DNA of 64,000 bases, taken from Telmatactis stephensoni. Taxonomy: Eukaryota; Cnidaria; Anthozoa; Actiniaria; Isophelliidae. The position numbers and the translations under genes are program-made. The notes beneath the pieces were generated by a model. That model searched no databases, had not been told where the DNA came from, and was given only the letters and a program-made list of their open reading frames with translations. Below, piece after piece: positions 43,855 through 56,817 of the stretch (positions are counted from its first letter, which is position 1; every line of letters starts with the position of its first letter). The DNA lies in the NCBI GenBank assembly GCA_029948255.1, contig JALIZF010001634.1, positions 434,001-498,000 of the forward strand, in the 5' to 3' direction.

Positions 43855-44115
43855 GCCGTTTCTAACAGAAAGTGAAGTGCTGCGAGCTGATTAGTACTGT
43901 ATATTGTACGAGGCTTTAAAAAAACTTATTACGAGCGATCTAAAAATGTTTACAAACGGGCTAACAAGCGCTTGATACAACACAAGTTTTAGAAATGTAC
44001 AAGTACATTTTATTCAAATATATTACTTTCTCAAACAATCACAAACAACTAGTGTTAGCAATGATTATAAAACTAACTGATCAAAGTTTGTTTAGAAAAG
44101 GATATCAATCGCTCC
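43855..44115. repeat. diverged copy of the core of the 19854 element
   Basis: TCTAACAGAAAGTGAAGTGC, CTCAAACAATCACAAAC and AGCAATGATTATAAAACTAA match 20020-20040 and 20245-20300 with substitutions. No terminal repeats remain. Confidence 0.65.
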
Positions 44116-44119
44116 CTGG

Positions 44120-46960
44120 CAGCTAAAAGAGTGCTTGATAAATATATTATATCTGACATATAATTGGCCTTGTAATGTATAGAGAATGCATAAATATATG
44201 TGGATTTCACTGAACTACTGAGAGTAATCTTTGTAAAGAAAGAAAAATTTCGATTCACCAGAAATTTTAGCCATATTATGTGGCTTTCTAAAGAGATTTT
44301 ACTTCTTTGAAGCACATGGAGAACATTGAAATGCAACTTTATATCGTCTTCTCATCTTGCTTCGATTGAGCACACAATGGCGATGAAAAACTCATAAAAG
44401 AACATTGTCTTTCCTGAGAAATATCACTAAACAGTTCATGGCCTTGCTGAATACTTCCACAAATACAAAGCAGGATTCACAGTGGATTCCCGGGGTATGA
44501 TAAATCTGAATAACAATGACAACTTAGCTAGAAAACAAAGACTCCAACTTGATCGTGAAAACGCGTCGTCAGCGATCATTCCAAGCATATTTTGATGACG
44601 TCACAAATTATAGTTCACTCCACATGTCTACATACACACATACATGTCTACATGCTCTATAAACATCCCGCACATGACACACAGGAATCCCACTGCAAGA
44701 TTAGTGTTGCTAATAAAATTCAGTGTTAATGATAATAATTAACTTAACCTACGGCTCGTGCTCTCCTTACACTTCTTTCGTGCTTTCGTCACTTCCTGCG
44801 TGCTGTATTACTGAACGGAGCATGGAAAAAGCTGTTCTATTTGTTAAATACATGCATATGCCTGGTAAAATTTAAAATTGTCAAGTGTGTAAATGTATAA
44901 ATTTGAACCTCCTTGGTGAAGTTTACACATGTACAGTATGTATCTACTAAATGTTCCTCTTTATGGACCGAATCTGAAATTTTACCCTAAGTTTTACTTG
45001 ATAAATGTCACAAATGAACTATTAGGTATTAAACCTGTACTTCTATATAGCTTTGAAATTACTAACCATCATAAATTGATATACAGTATTCTTTGTCAGG
45101 GCTGTGGTTTTCTTCTGTTGGCAAGCAGAAGGTGGTCATAGTACTGACAATTTTTTTTGTGGTTTGCCATCCATCCCCAGAAAAACGCAATGGTACAACT
45201 TTACTACTGGTATTGGTTGTTTTAAATGTCTTCCAATAAATACAATGATGTTTTACTGATGCTTCTGTAGAATCCCATAATACTCAAATCCTGAAATTAA
45301 GAAATTTAACACATCTTTATTAAAAATAGTAATTAATTTTTTCAGCTTTAGTGGCTAATGGTTTGCTAAAAAAGCTGTCATTGTACAAAAACTAGACGCA
45401 CAATGGTGTGTTTAATCGTGCCCAGGTAGAATTGAGCCTCAGGCGTGGTATGTACGTAGAACATCATTTTATAAAACTTAACTGAACTTCATCCAATCAC
45501 ATCATTAGATGTTGCAGCTAGCTAGACCTCTGAGGAAAAGGATGTCCGTGAAATTTTTGAGATGTGCTTTAGTTTCTGAAAGTCTTATCATTCCTCAATT
45601 GTTCGAAGACCGCATGCAGAAAATGAGTTTGGGATACTTATGGTCTTACATTACCTAGATGCAAATACTTGGCTATGGGTGAGGCACCCATTACCACTGT
45701 TTATACACAGGCGGCTCTTTTGCTTTGATTTGAAAAACTTGTGTTCATTAATTTACAACATAAACAGTTGCCAGTCAGTTCAATTCAGAACAGAAATGTT
45801 TTAACAGCTCCCTGGAATTTTTTTCATATAATCTCTTTTGAAAACCACAGTGATGTAATGTTTTTGACTGACCCAACTAGTACCGTTCATGTACAAGCAG
45901 CAAGTAGCCCAAGACCGCATTGAACTATAGACACAAAAAGTTGCATTCACTCAGGCTACCCGCAAAGGAGCTTCTTTAATTGCTGGTAACCCAAGTAAAT
46001 GCAACACCTTGGCAAGCTGTCATTAAAAGTTTTGTTAGTACAATTTGAGTCAAAACAGAGCAGACAATGGCTCCAGAGATATCAGTATCAATGCATGAGA
46101 TGAAAAATCCTTTAGTTGCTTGTTTGCCTATTGAAGTTGTAATATTTTAAAATACGAATACAATCTAATTTAAGTATTTTCCTTAGGCATGAAAGAAAAA
46201 TGACTATTTAGTTTGTAATTAGTTGTTTTTGAAAAGAACAAAAGAGTCAGGGAGTTTACTACTAATTATTAGTTAGCCTATTCTTTCACAGTGAAGGAAA
46301 ACCACTGTATTGCCTAAGCACTAATTGGGGAACAATATTCTAATATCAGTATGGCTTGCATACAAATCTCAGCTCATTAGTTTTTTTTAATTCCTGAGGT
46401 GGGAAAACTGCATGATGCAGAAGCACATACTCAAAACAAGGCAGAAAACAAACAAACCACCATTAAGTTTCTCATTAAAGTGATTTATTGCATAAACTTC
46501 ATTTTATACTTCGTCTTCATTAAAGCCATGATATCATGACCTCGCTAATAAATAAGATGCCTCTTGCTGAACACTTGTCGTGTGGTTGTCTTGTGTAAAT
46601 AATTTGTATATATAGTAAATTAATGCAGTTGGGCCAGTTGATGAGCACAACAAACATTTATCTAAAAAGGCACTTCTAACAGCACATGTGGCTATAGCTT
46701 AGAATATCAAAATGAAAGGCATAAATATTATGTTCTGTAGAATTCTACAGAGTACTAAAGTACAACTAAACACTTGATGTGGGCTTCCTGTGGTAAATAT
46801 CAAAATACGCTCTTGACTGCTAAAGTAATATATAAGCTTAATTCCAGAACAGATAAGGTTTTAAATCCTTCATATTTTTGTTTTTGAAGTACCAAATACA
46901 AATATCTTTATTCGTTTCAAAGAGTAAAATCGAACGTGAGAATAAAAGTCAGCTGCCAGG
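44120..46960. other. long stretch without recognised genes
   Basis: Contains the inverted repeat piece 44745-44845 (partner 31240-31380), an ACTAGACGCACAATGG fragment at about 45390 related to the 49780 repeat, and one GGGCTTCCTGTGG end at about 46781. Otherwise AT-rich. Confidence 0.4.
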
Positions 46961-46969
46961 TTTTATCAA

Positions 46970-47460
46970 CATTATGAAAATGACAGTCTTAAATTTCAAA
47001 AGTCATCCCTATTCTTTGTGGGCATGACATTATGAAAAGGCTAGAATGTAAACTATAAATCTCTAAAACCTGGCTCCTTAGTATTTTTTGTGTACATAAA
47101 AGAAAGAAGTTACTCCTGAAAGTTAATTAGGCTGCTTCCGATCTGTTGTTTAGTTTATTTGTCACGCAATACTGTCACACTTACACATAGAGCCTTAAAA
47201 CAAGCAAATTGGCAGGAATTAAATAATATGTATTTGGCTTGGTCCATTGAAGTCAATTGTTTTTTGTAAACATAGTTATCAGAATATGTGAATTAGATGC
47301 AGTTAGGGCATGATTTATTTGACTCTTGATATTGAAGCCGCCATGCTGGTCTACAGTCGTGGTATGCCAACATGGCGGCCCATACATTTCTTACTAAAAT
47401 GTCAGCATATTTCAACGCTTATGTCTTTGAAACGAAAAGTCAAGAAATTCACCATAATTG
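46970..47460. repeat. dispersed repeat copy B without MITEs
   Basis: Same order of phrases as 11440-12230 (AAAAGGCTAGA, ACCTGGCTCCTTAGTATTTT, AATACTGTCACACTTACA, CATACATTTCTTACTAAAAT). It lacks both TA MITEs and so shows the unoccupied sites. Confidence 0.72.
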
Positions 47461-47805
47461 TAAATCAAAGACAGAAGTCCAAAACCCAGCAATAAGTACC
47501 TTCGAAGTCGAGGCAAGTCACGTTGTCGCATGATTTCCAAAATGCGCTAGACCTCTTCCTCAGTCTCTGCTTGGTTTGCACATTTGCAACGTAGACGATA
47601 GATAGAAAAGGTAAACCTAGACTCGTGCCGGCCTACAGCCTGGGCACGAGTAAATAGACAGCTTTTGTAAAAGTTGGCCAAGCTTAGAGTTGTATGTACA
47701 TCTATACATGGTTTTAATTAGCTGAAGATCTAGCTACATGTAGATGTCATGCATTACATGCAATTCATAAAATTACTTTCAATAACAATACTTGACATTA
47801 CTTAC

Positions 47806-49042
47806 ATTGTTATAAAAATCTGTTATGGGAATGGTATCATTTTGTTTTTTTCTTTCTGCTTCTATTTGATTAATTGGTGCAGGTCCACACCAGTAAGTTG
47901 CTTTAGCTCATGATATGCAGCATCTGATATGTCTCTATTATCTTTTGCCTGTAAAGAGATATTCAGAGAATCTTATCAAATTCCAAATGAATTCATTGAA
48001 TTAGTTTATTTTTACCACCTTACCTTCAGGGCTTTCTGGATCTTTTCCAGAGGATCAATCATGTCACTTAAGTCACAAACATCCTCCTCCATCCCATCAG
48101 AAAAGTTAAACACTAGACATTCTTCCTCAATTTGAATCTTTAGCTAGCAAAGAAGAAGAAGAAATATTTTTTTAGTCAATATTTTTTATTTTTAAGTGTT
48201 GAATATTAATAAACGATTGTTCATATATAGCTAAATAGAGAAAACATTTATATTGCATCCAAACCTCTTTTGCTACCCAGCCATTTGGGAGCTTTTTGAA
48301 TTCTATGGCAAGCTATTCCTTCACCTCGTTTTTTATGCGTTTTTCTGGCTTTCTCTAGCTCATGGATATATTTTTTTTGAATTTTGAAACGGTCTTAGTT
48401 GGGAATCAAGCGCCTTTCTGAGATTTTTGTTTTCCTCTCCAATCGAGGCAACTTGTCTTTGAAGTTGATCGATGCGAGTTTTCAACTAAAATATTCACGA
48501 CTTGTAGAACGCTGGAGTTCAATAAAACATTCTACAGGCACAGTACTACTAATATTTGAATCAAGAGAACACGTTTTGAATTTCTCAACTGGAGGCTGAA
48601 TGAAAAAATGACTTTGAAAGTCTGAAAGTATTATGGCGGCCATTACATTGAACAAACGCCTCTCTGAGACAACAAACTTTCCCTCTCTCTTTTAAAAGCG
48701 CACCAAAATGTTATATAGTAGCCATATAAGGAATTGAGATGCTCAGAAGATTTTTATGAAGGTCTCCCTTGTAAAAAAACAATTTAAAAAAACAAGTGTA
48801 CTTATCTTTGTTGTTCTCCTTGTTCCTTCTTCTACTTTGCTATCTCCTGATGGCTCTCCTAATTTGTCAATATTTTTACTTGAAATAAAACTCGAATCAA
48901 TGTAGAACATATTTTCCTTAAGAAAAAATGTTAAAAAATTGAATTTCAGAGAAAAAGATGAATAAAAACATCCATAGTCTTCCAATTGCGATGAAACTTG
49001 TCCGCCATTTTGTTTGTTGTCTTTTGCAGCTTTATACTTCAT
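47806..49042 (-). pseudogene. decayed 5' exons of the DWKF/CLWCKC-family gene
   Basis: Splice-bounded pieces on the minus strand: a coiled-coil LKTRIDQLQRQVASIGEENK (near 48490), KKYIHELEKARKTHKKRGEG (near 48370) followed by APKWLGSKRG, then CLVFNFSDGMEEDVCDLSDM with IDPLEKIQKALK and donor GTAAGG (48024), then AKDNRDISDAAYHELKQLTG and after a frame slip PINQIEAERKKQ (47948-47806, donor GTAAGT). Frameshifts occur in at least two exons. Order and strand fit one gene with the 43-kb exons. A start could be the MADKF frame near 49006. Confidence 0.5.
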
Positions 49043-49125
49043 GGCTGAATGTCCACATAGTCGCTCTTAGGGTTAGGTTTAGGGTAAATATTAGGAAGAC
49101 GACTATATGGCATTCAGCCATGAAG
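49037..49125. mobile_element. 89-bp palindromic TA MITE with telomere-like centre
   Basis: Arms CTTCATGGCTGAATGTCCAC and the complement are flanked by TA. The centre reads TTAGGGTTAGGTTTAGGG, three telomere-type units. Confidence 0.72.
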
Positions 49126-49779
49126 TACTTAGCTTTTGCAAGCTTGGGAGACTGCGCTTGGCTACAAAGCTACTAGGTCCCAGATCTCCACCAGCTCTCG
49201 AAAAATAGTTGTCACAAGAATTTCAACCTTTCTTTGAAATCACATATATAAAGGCCATATGTGCCAAGAACCTTGCTAAGCGCAGTTGGCAAACGACTTG
49301 AACGGAGTTGGAGGGACCAAAGAACTAGGAGAGACATGGAGAAAGGAAGGAAACCAAAGTAAGTTAAATTGTATAGGAACTCCAAGAGAACTAACGACGA
49401 ATTATAAAAGTTGAACTAATAAGAACTGTCTTGAGCTAAATTCTTCGCTCGCCCGAAAAAATCGATAATATTCTTGTTCTCATCTTTATTCGCTAGTGTT
49501 CTGAAGAATATTTGGCATAGTATTCTTGGTTATTTTACCAAGCAAGTAATGTATATTCTAACTCAAAGCTCAAAACGTATCACCAACACCAGACTAGGTC
49601 GACGATTTAAGCCACTTCACGCTTTCGTCCGCCATTTTGAATTGGGGCAAACGCGGGAAAATTTATAGAAATCTGGATCACTTTGACTTACCATAACTCG
49701 GCTCAATTTTGTCGGATTTTCAAAATTTAAACTTCAATGATTTGAAGACATGCCATGCCATGTGTCGAAATGAAAACTA

Positions 49780-50760
49780 GACGCACACGTGCATTCACTC
49801 GTGCCCTGGGAGGAGAGGCTTCAATGACCGGCCCCGTTCGTACTCTTCCCCAGCCGTTTCACGCATTCTTCACTTAACCGTAACATAATAAAGACCATTT
49901 TTGACCTCTTTAAAGAATATCTGATTAGTCAATTTGTCTGTCAGCAGCTTAGTGTTTGCCTCTGTCCCTCTATTATCATGCATGGTATTAGATATCTCCA
50001 ACATGCAAAAATATACCAGTTTATTCAACTTTTTATTTCACTATATATCTCAAGTGTTTGCTGTAAAGACTTCTACAATGACGTTTTTGACACAATAACA
50101 AATCGTGTATTTTTTCGTTCATGTTTCAGATGCTTTATCTATTACGTGACCAAACGCATCAGGTCAAATAGAGCCTTGGTTCCATGAAAATATATAAATA
50201 AATTGTCTGGCCAGAATTGTGTTAAAATTCATTACAAAAACCTCTCAAGATCTCTCGAATGCTTGAATGAAAAATATAATTGACTTGCCTCTATATGCGT
50301 TCGTTTAGCAACATGTAGGGTGAGAAATTCGTAGATTTCCAGCTCAAAGGAATTCCCCCGAGTCGCGAGAGCTTCAGTTTTCAAGTACTCCATTGAGAGT
50401 TCGATATTTGGTCAAAGTATTGGAGATAAAGCTCAAAATAACAGCCCATTCTGAAGCTCTTATAAGTGTCTAGGTATATCTCGAATTAAAAGCTCCAAAT
50501 TACATTGTACTACTGCAGGAAAAGCCTGTCTCTCAAAGCTATTTTCTTTGTAGTCGGCCATCTTGCATTCCTAAAGTTCCTCGCTGGCGTTCACTACGGA
50601 GGTGATGAATGAAGGGCATTGTTTTTTACGTTCTTAACCAATCAGGGGTGTAACACGTGACCGATTGCGCAAGAATGCTGCATTCTCGAGACGAAAAGAG
50701 GAAAAAAAAACATTTGCAGTTTATAACTCGTTCCCGGCCTAAAGGCCTGGGCACGAGTAA
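49780..50760. repeat. dispersed repeat, copy 1 of a direct pair
   Basis: Shares long near-identical blocks with 54880-55640, e.g. TTGCTGTAAAGACTTCTACA, ACAAATCGTGTATTTTTTCG, CGCATCAGGTCAAATAGAGC and GTGAGAAATTCGTAGATTTC. This copy has extra ends: ACTCGTGCCC at left and GGGCACGAGT at right, which may be its inverted termini. Confidence 0.78.
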
Positions 50761-50783
50761 TAAGGCTCGTACAAGCATTTTAA

Positions 50784-53700
50784 GGTGATTCCTCTGTAAT
50801 AGATCCTACTGATAGAAATCGCTTAAAATTTGTTATTTTGTAGGTTTTAGGTTACTTATCTCGTAACTAAAAAAAATAGGGGGTCACGGTACTTGTTTAG
50901 GAAATATTTGGCTTGATAGACAAGGGTATTTTAGCGATTTCGCGTGAACCTTCGATGTTTTCCAGCAAATCTCAGATTAAGACTCCAAAACTCAGAGTTA
51001 GCAGTATTTTAGTAGAAACGGGTAAAATAGTAAAATATCTCGCAAGAAAGCTTATTTTAACTTCGATAACGCATTTCATTGGAACATTTTTTGTATCATT
51101 TAGAGTGCAACATACCCCCAAAATGTTCGATTTTTGGCATTCTAGGGCTCAAATATACACAAAAAAGCGTCAAATTTTCCATGTTCCTATCGATAGATTT
51201 TCTTAATTTTCAAATATGTTGTGTAAATCATTGCGTGAATGCAAGTTTTGAAATAAGAAATGGGGGTCACGGTGCTCCTTTGCGAGATATTTTGTAAAGC
51301 ATCATTATAATAGAGCTAAAAACTATGGCGTACAATCGGGGCCAAAATTCAAACTTTGCATTTTACACTGTACAAGTTTTTTGTTTTCATGTTAACATTA
51401 TGTATTTGACATACAACATTGTACATTTTAATGCTTAGTTTTCAAATTTGACATGCTATATTTCGTAATTCTACATGCTACTTTTTATATTCGGGTACCG
51501 TTCCATTCAACAAGCAAGGTTTCGATGGCAAGTTTTCTATGCAAAGTTAAGCAAAATCTTTTAAAAGCAGTTGACCGCCTTTCCGCACTAGAAAGAGGTT
51601 GGTAAACTGATTATTTAGTGTTGCGTGTTTTAATCTCAAATAGTTTTAAGTTGAAGTACCGGTAATGTTGGAATATTTCCTACACATCTTTCGGGATCTT
51701 TGCTCCTTTGGGACCACAAATAATGGGCTTACTATAAACGAAACGAAACTGTTTAACTGCACTTAACTTCAGTGGTTGCAATTTAATCCCCACCCCCTGG
51801 GGGAGGGACGTGATAAAAATCTCATTTCGTTTCGTTGTTTATTCTTGGTTTTCACCTACGTCATCGAAAAATTTCCAGAGCCCTGAGTGAAATAAAAATA
51901 TTATCACTCTAAAGAGCAAGTAAAACTTTGTAACTTCACGAATTTTCAAATTAAAATGAGCTTTTGTTGCGAAGATATTGACCTTTGAATTGCTCAATTT
52001 TTAGTAAGAAATGTATGGCACTTCGCAGTTGGTGTCACTCCACAGGTCATCAAAATAACAGCGGATCTCACGTCCCAGAGTAAAATCAGAGCACATCCTC
52101 TTAAAGAGGAGGAAAAACTTTATAACTCCAGGGAATTTTGAGTCCAAAAGATGTTGTTATGCAAAGATATCAACGGTTTTACAAACTCAGTCATTACAAA
52201 GAAATGTATGGGGCCGCCATGTTGGTGTACAACTTTAGTACACCAACATGGCGGACAATAAATACTATTGGCAAAATCATTTAAAATATCAACTTAATCA
52301 TATATTTTGATAGAGATACCCAATAAACAATGGTTTTATTCATAGAGCAAGCCAAATGTGTGTTTACTTCTAACAAATTCATCGTTTTGCGTCCTGAGGA
52401 AAACGCGTGACAGTGTTGCGTGACAAAGTTTTTACCTTTGATAACTTGAAAACCAAACGAGGAAAGTTTCTCAAATATTCAAGAAAAACTTCTCTTAGGG
52501 TATATAAGCAACATACTTTAGACTAAATTAAATGCGATCAATATGAAGCATGAATTTTTCCGATGACGTCACATGAAAACCAAGAATAGTTTATTGAGAT
52601 TTGTTTAACATCAGTGCAAAAAAAGCATAGTATAAACCAGTGAAGCCATGTAGTTGATTATAGTTTTTTTTCTGTTTGGAGCCGTTGTTAAATGGATTTC
52701 ATCCAGAAATGTAATTTGAAAGGCAAAAGATATAATAGACCTCCAAGTAAGTGTGGTGATTTATTGGTCAATCAGGGATTTCTTTTTGGCATGATATTCA
52801 CACGGATATGGGTCACTGACTTCGTGCTTTCCCGCTCGATCACTACTGGACACTCATGTTCTCGACTAAATTCTTAGCCATCATAGTTTTGTTTGCACGA
52901 CTGCGTGAGAGAAATTGTTGTAAATTAAACAAGGTTCTCAAAGTTTTTGATCCAGGATTTCAACTTGTAATTACCGAATATGTGTGTCGTGGTGAGTATT
53001 TGCACTCGGGTAATCATGGCGCCATCGATTGTGAAATTTATCGCTCCATATTAATACACTGAGACTGTGCTGTATTCACCTTTACAAAGCTTTATTCCAT
53101 TCTTAATTCTGGTCTTGTTTCGTTTCGTCTATAGTAAGCCCATTATTTGTGGTTCCAAAGGAGCCACGAAAAATCCCAAAAGATGTGTAGGATATATTGG
53201 CCAACATTACTGGTATTGCAACTTAAAACTGTTTGAGATTAAAACATGCAACACTAAATAATCAGTTTACCAACCTCTTTCTAGTGCGGAAAGGCGGTCA
53301 ACCGCTCTTAAAAGAGTTTGCTTAACTTTGCATAGACTTTCTTTTGGTTGTTCGTCCGCTATTTTAGTGAGCACGAATGTGAACACATGCTAGGGACATT
53401 GTGGTATACTAATTGGGGAAGGGGCTGGGATATTACAGATGAGCCCACGATATCAATTATGTATTGGATTGCGGTTGGATGTTCAGTTTTGAAAGGTTGC
53501 AAGTCGAATGACGAAAACTTGCTTGTTGAATGGAAAAGGTACCCGAATATGAAAAGTAGCACTGATGTAGAATTACGAAATATAGCATGTCAAATTCGAA
53601 AACTAAGTTGTTGTATGCTGTATGTCAAATACATAATGTCAACATGAAAACAAAAAGTACAGCATAAAATGCAAAGTTTGAATTTTGGACTCGATTGTAC

Positions 53701-53900
53701 GCCATAAAAAATGGCACTTTTTTGAGAAGGGAATGGGGCGAGTTTCGCAAAACATGCTTTTTATCGCACCAAAGATTAGAAAAATTTCCAAAATCAAGTT
53801 TTGTATCTTTTTTGATTATACCTTGAAAAAAATGCTCGTAAAGTCGCAATTTATGCTTTTTGAACCATGTGCAGTAGGCGACTGTGCCGTAGGAATTACC
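50784..53900. mobile_element. 3.1-kb TTAA-flanked element with subterminal inverted arms
   Basis: Ends GGTGATTCCT and AGGAATTACC, with TTAA at 50780-50783 and 53901-53904. Long inverted arms (about 51320-51740 against 53110-53700) share GTACAATCG...CAAACTTTGCATTTTA, TTTGACATACAACA-like and ATAATGGGCTTACTATA phrases. No transposase frame. The terminal sequence resembles the 17034 element. Confidence 0.75.
51838..52592. mobile_element. nested inverted-repeat element
   Basis: Left TATTCTTGGTTTTCACCTAC then GTCATCG; right CGATGACGTCACATGAAAAC then CAAGAATA. The core contains a GCCATGTTGG...CCAACATGGC hairpin as in the repeats at 11440 and 46970. It lies between the arms of the 3.1-kb element. 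Target duplication probably ends in TTTA but is not certain. Confidence 0.68.
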
Positions 53901-53955
53901 TTAAAACAGGGGTCAAACTGTTTTTGGACAGTCAAATTGTTTTTCGACTGAGATT

Positions 53956-54060
53956 AATAAGCAACTTTGCCTGTCAAAGTTGCTTATTAAACAACTTTGC
54001 CTGTCAAAGTTGCTTGTTAACCAACTTTGCCCGTCAAAGTTGCTTATTAACCAACTTTGA
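53956..54060. repeat. 33-bp tandem repeat with internal palindrome
   Basis: AACTTTGCCTGTCAAAGTTG followed by CTTATTAA repeats about three times plus a partial. Each unit folds on CAACTTTG/CAAAGTTG. Confidence 0.82.
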
Positions 54061-54879
54061 CATACAAGACAAAAATCGACTTTCATCAGCCGCCATTACA
54101 GAAAAAACTTTGAAGGACAAAAACTCACTAGAAAGTAAACTAAAAGTACACTACAGATAAATTTGAGGGTAAGCTCTCACATGAACCCAAAGGTTGACGT
54201 GGTTTTATCTTTTCTGCGAAGATATTTTACATAATTCACAGCCACTTGGCGAAAGACAGCGGGGGCCCTGCAGAAACTTACACACAGCTACTAGTTATAA
54301 GTTTTCCAGCTGCAAAAAAACTGGGCCAAAGAGATCAATAATTTTAAAACAAGAAAGTGTGGCTGGAAATCGAAAAGGTTGTCAAATTTAGATTTACTCT
54401 TTGATCTTTTTATATTTTTGAAGTTATCTGTGAAATTTACGGCTGGATTTCGTAATCACGAGTGAGCAAGTTGACGCCCCGACTAGCTGCAGTCGTGAGT
54501 CACAGCGTACAAAAAATGACAGCTCAAACTCAGAATAATTAGCAAAAACTATAGTACTTCATGGCATAATTCTAGGGTAAAGTTTAAAATGAAGACAAAA
54601 TAACAATCTGGCATTCCTTTTCCAAACATATTTTCGTTGAAATTCATATCTTCGAGAATCGCCACACCAAGGACGGATCGTAGATCACAGTTCGCTTCCA
54701 AAGTTGAGTAGCAAGTACATGTATTTCACATGTAAATCAACTAACCAACAAACAAAAAATAATATCTATAAAGACAATTTATATGTCATCTATAATTTAG
54801 GATGAAAAGTTTCTTTAACTTGTTTTTAGATTTATTAATCTAGTCGGACTTGCAAATATTCAATTAATAATCCAACTAG

Positions 54880-55640
54880 ATGCACACTTTTAGGAGAGGC
54901 TTCAATGACTGGCCCCATTCACTATATATCTCAATTGTTTGCTGTAAAGACTTCTACAACGACGTTTTTGACACAATAACAAATCGTGTATTTTTTCGTT
55001 AATGTTCCAGATGTTTTATCAATTATATGACCAAACGCATCAGGTCAAATAGAGCCTTGGTTCCATGAAAATATATAAATGCGGAATTGTCTGGCCAGAA
55101 TGTCGGTGTTACAATTCGATACAAAAACCTCTCAAGATCTCTTGAATGCTTGAATGAAAAATATAATTGACTTGCCTCTATATGTGTTCATTTAGCAACA
55201 TGCAGGGTGAGAAATTCGTAGATTTCCAGCTCAAAGGAATTGCTTTGAGTCGCGAGAGTTTCATTTTCAACTACTCCATTGAGAGCTCGATATTTGGTCA
55301 AAGTATTGGAGATCGGGCTCAAAATAACAGCCCATTCTGAAGCTCTTATAAGTGTCTAGGTAAATCTTGAGTTAAAAGCTCCATTTTATATTGTCTCACT
55401 GCTGGAAAAGCCTGTCTCTGAAAGCTATTTTTTGAGCTGTCTGCCATCTTGCATTCCTAAAGTTCCTGACTAGCTTTGAAGAGTTCGCACGCGCTCAAAG
55501 GTGATGAATGAAGGGCATTGTTTCTTACGCTCTTAAACACTCAGGAATGCATCACGTGACCGATTGCGCAAGAATGCCGCATTCTCAAGATGAACACAGA
55601 AAAAAAAAACATTTGCATTTTATAACTCGTTGGATTATTA
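54880..55640. repeat. dispersed repeat, copy 2 of the direct pair
   Basis: Same blocks as 49900-50720 in the same orientation, with scattered substitutions and small indels. It lies just right of the 3.1-kb TTAA element. Confidence 0.78.
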
Positions 55641-55649
55641 ATCGAAAGC

Positions 55650-56380
55650 GACACAGAGTTGTTTTTAGAGTTTTCTCTGGTTTGGGAAAACTCCCATCTG
55701 AAAGTTTGATTTGTGAGTTATAAAGCTACCGACATTTAAAAAACAAAAATGCAGTTTCGAATCGTACTTTATCAATATGCAAATGAGGGGAGGAAAAGTG
55801 GGTGGAGAAACTGAAAGCTTTCCTCGCTTGATGATTGGCTGTCAATAGACGTAAACAAACGATGATTGGTCAAAAAATGAGCTGACCAGAGCTGACTTCA
55901 AAATGGTTTTCCAAAAACTTCTGAAGACGATCCCAACAGCCAGATAAGAAAGTGAATATAAATTTTGAGAATGTCAAAAAAAGTAAAAATCTTCACAATA
56001 CATTTTACAGAACAAAGAATTAAAGTTTTATGAAAATTCTACTTTTGGATGCTTTGGTTTTTGGCTCTGTTCTTAACAACTACGAAATTCATTCAACTAC
56101 TTTTTGGGTCCGCTTTTTGAATGAGCACAAAACTTTTTTTGAACTATTCAATATATTTTTCTCACTCTTTTTCAGTTTCAATTGTTTTGGTTTCACTCAC
56201 AAACCTAAACGCGAGGGAGTTTTTCCGAACCGTAGAAAACTCTAAAAACAGCTCACCATATCATTTTACTCCAAAAAGACGTTCTTTTTTAGATTATAAA
56301 TCAATTTGCAAGTCCGACTCGATTACTGTTTAATGAAACTTTTCATCCTAAATTATAGATGACACATAAATTTATAATTT
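55650..56380. other. non-coding stretch
   Basis: No recognised gene or repeat. Short open frames are AT-rich and unconvincing. Confidence 0.4.
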
Positions 56381-56383
56381 ATA

Positions 56384-56391
56384 ATGATAAA

Positions 56392-56471
<80 letters not shown>

Positions 56472-56480
56472 TAATAATTA
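56384..56480 (+). repeat. AAT / ATAATG microsatellite
   Basis: AATAAT units, then about ten ATAATG units, then AATAAT again. The open frame across it (Asn/Asp repeats) is a by-product. Confidence 0.92.
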
Positions 56481-56817
56481 TTTAGTTGCAATAATATTAT
56501 TCTATATTTCGAAGCATTATTTTATTTCCCAGCTCATTGAACATTGCCAGAACATTTAAAGTATAGGCCTTTATCAGCATATTTTTATTGGAATATTTCT
56601 TAACTTTTATTTATTTATTTATTTTTCTTTCATTGAAGTTTCTTTGTATCTCTTACGCTTCGCGTCCTATGTGTCCTTGTAATTAGTGCATATAGACGTT
56701 AATAAACTGCATAATAATAATAATACGAATATTTTAGCAGGATGAACACTTCAACAATGAACATTGCTGTTATCAATGCGTCCTGCTTAGAAAAGAAAAA
56801 AAAAATATATATATATG

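Noticed and set aside
53956..54060. Possible CRISPR-like array (regular 33-bp units)
   Set aside because: Units are contiguous tandem repeats without unique spacers, no cas genes exist, and the DNA is animal.
56359..56559. Asn/Asp-repeat open frame
   Set aside because: It is the AAT/ATAATG microsatellite read as protein.
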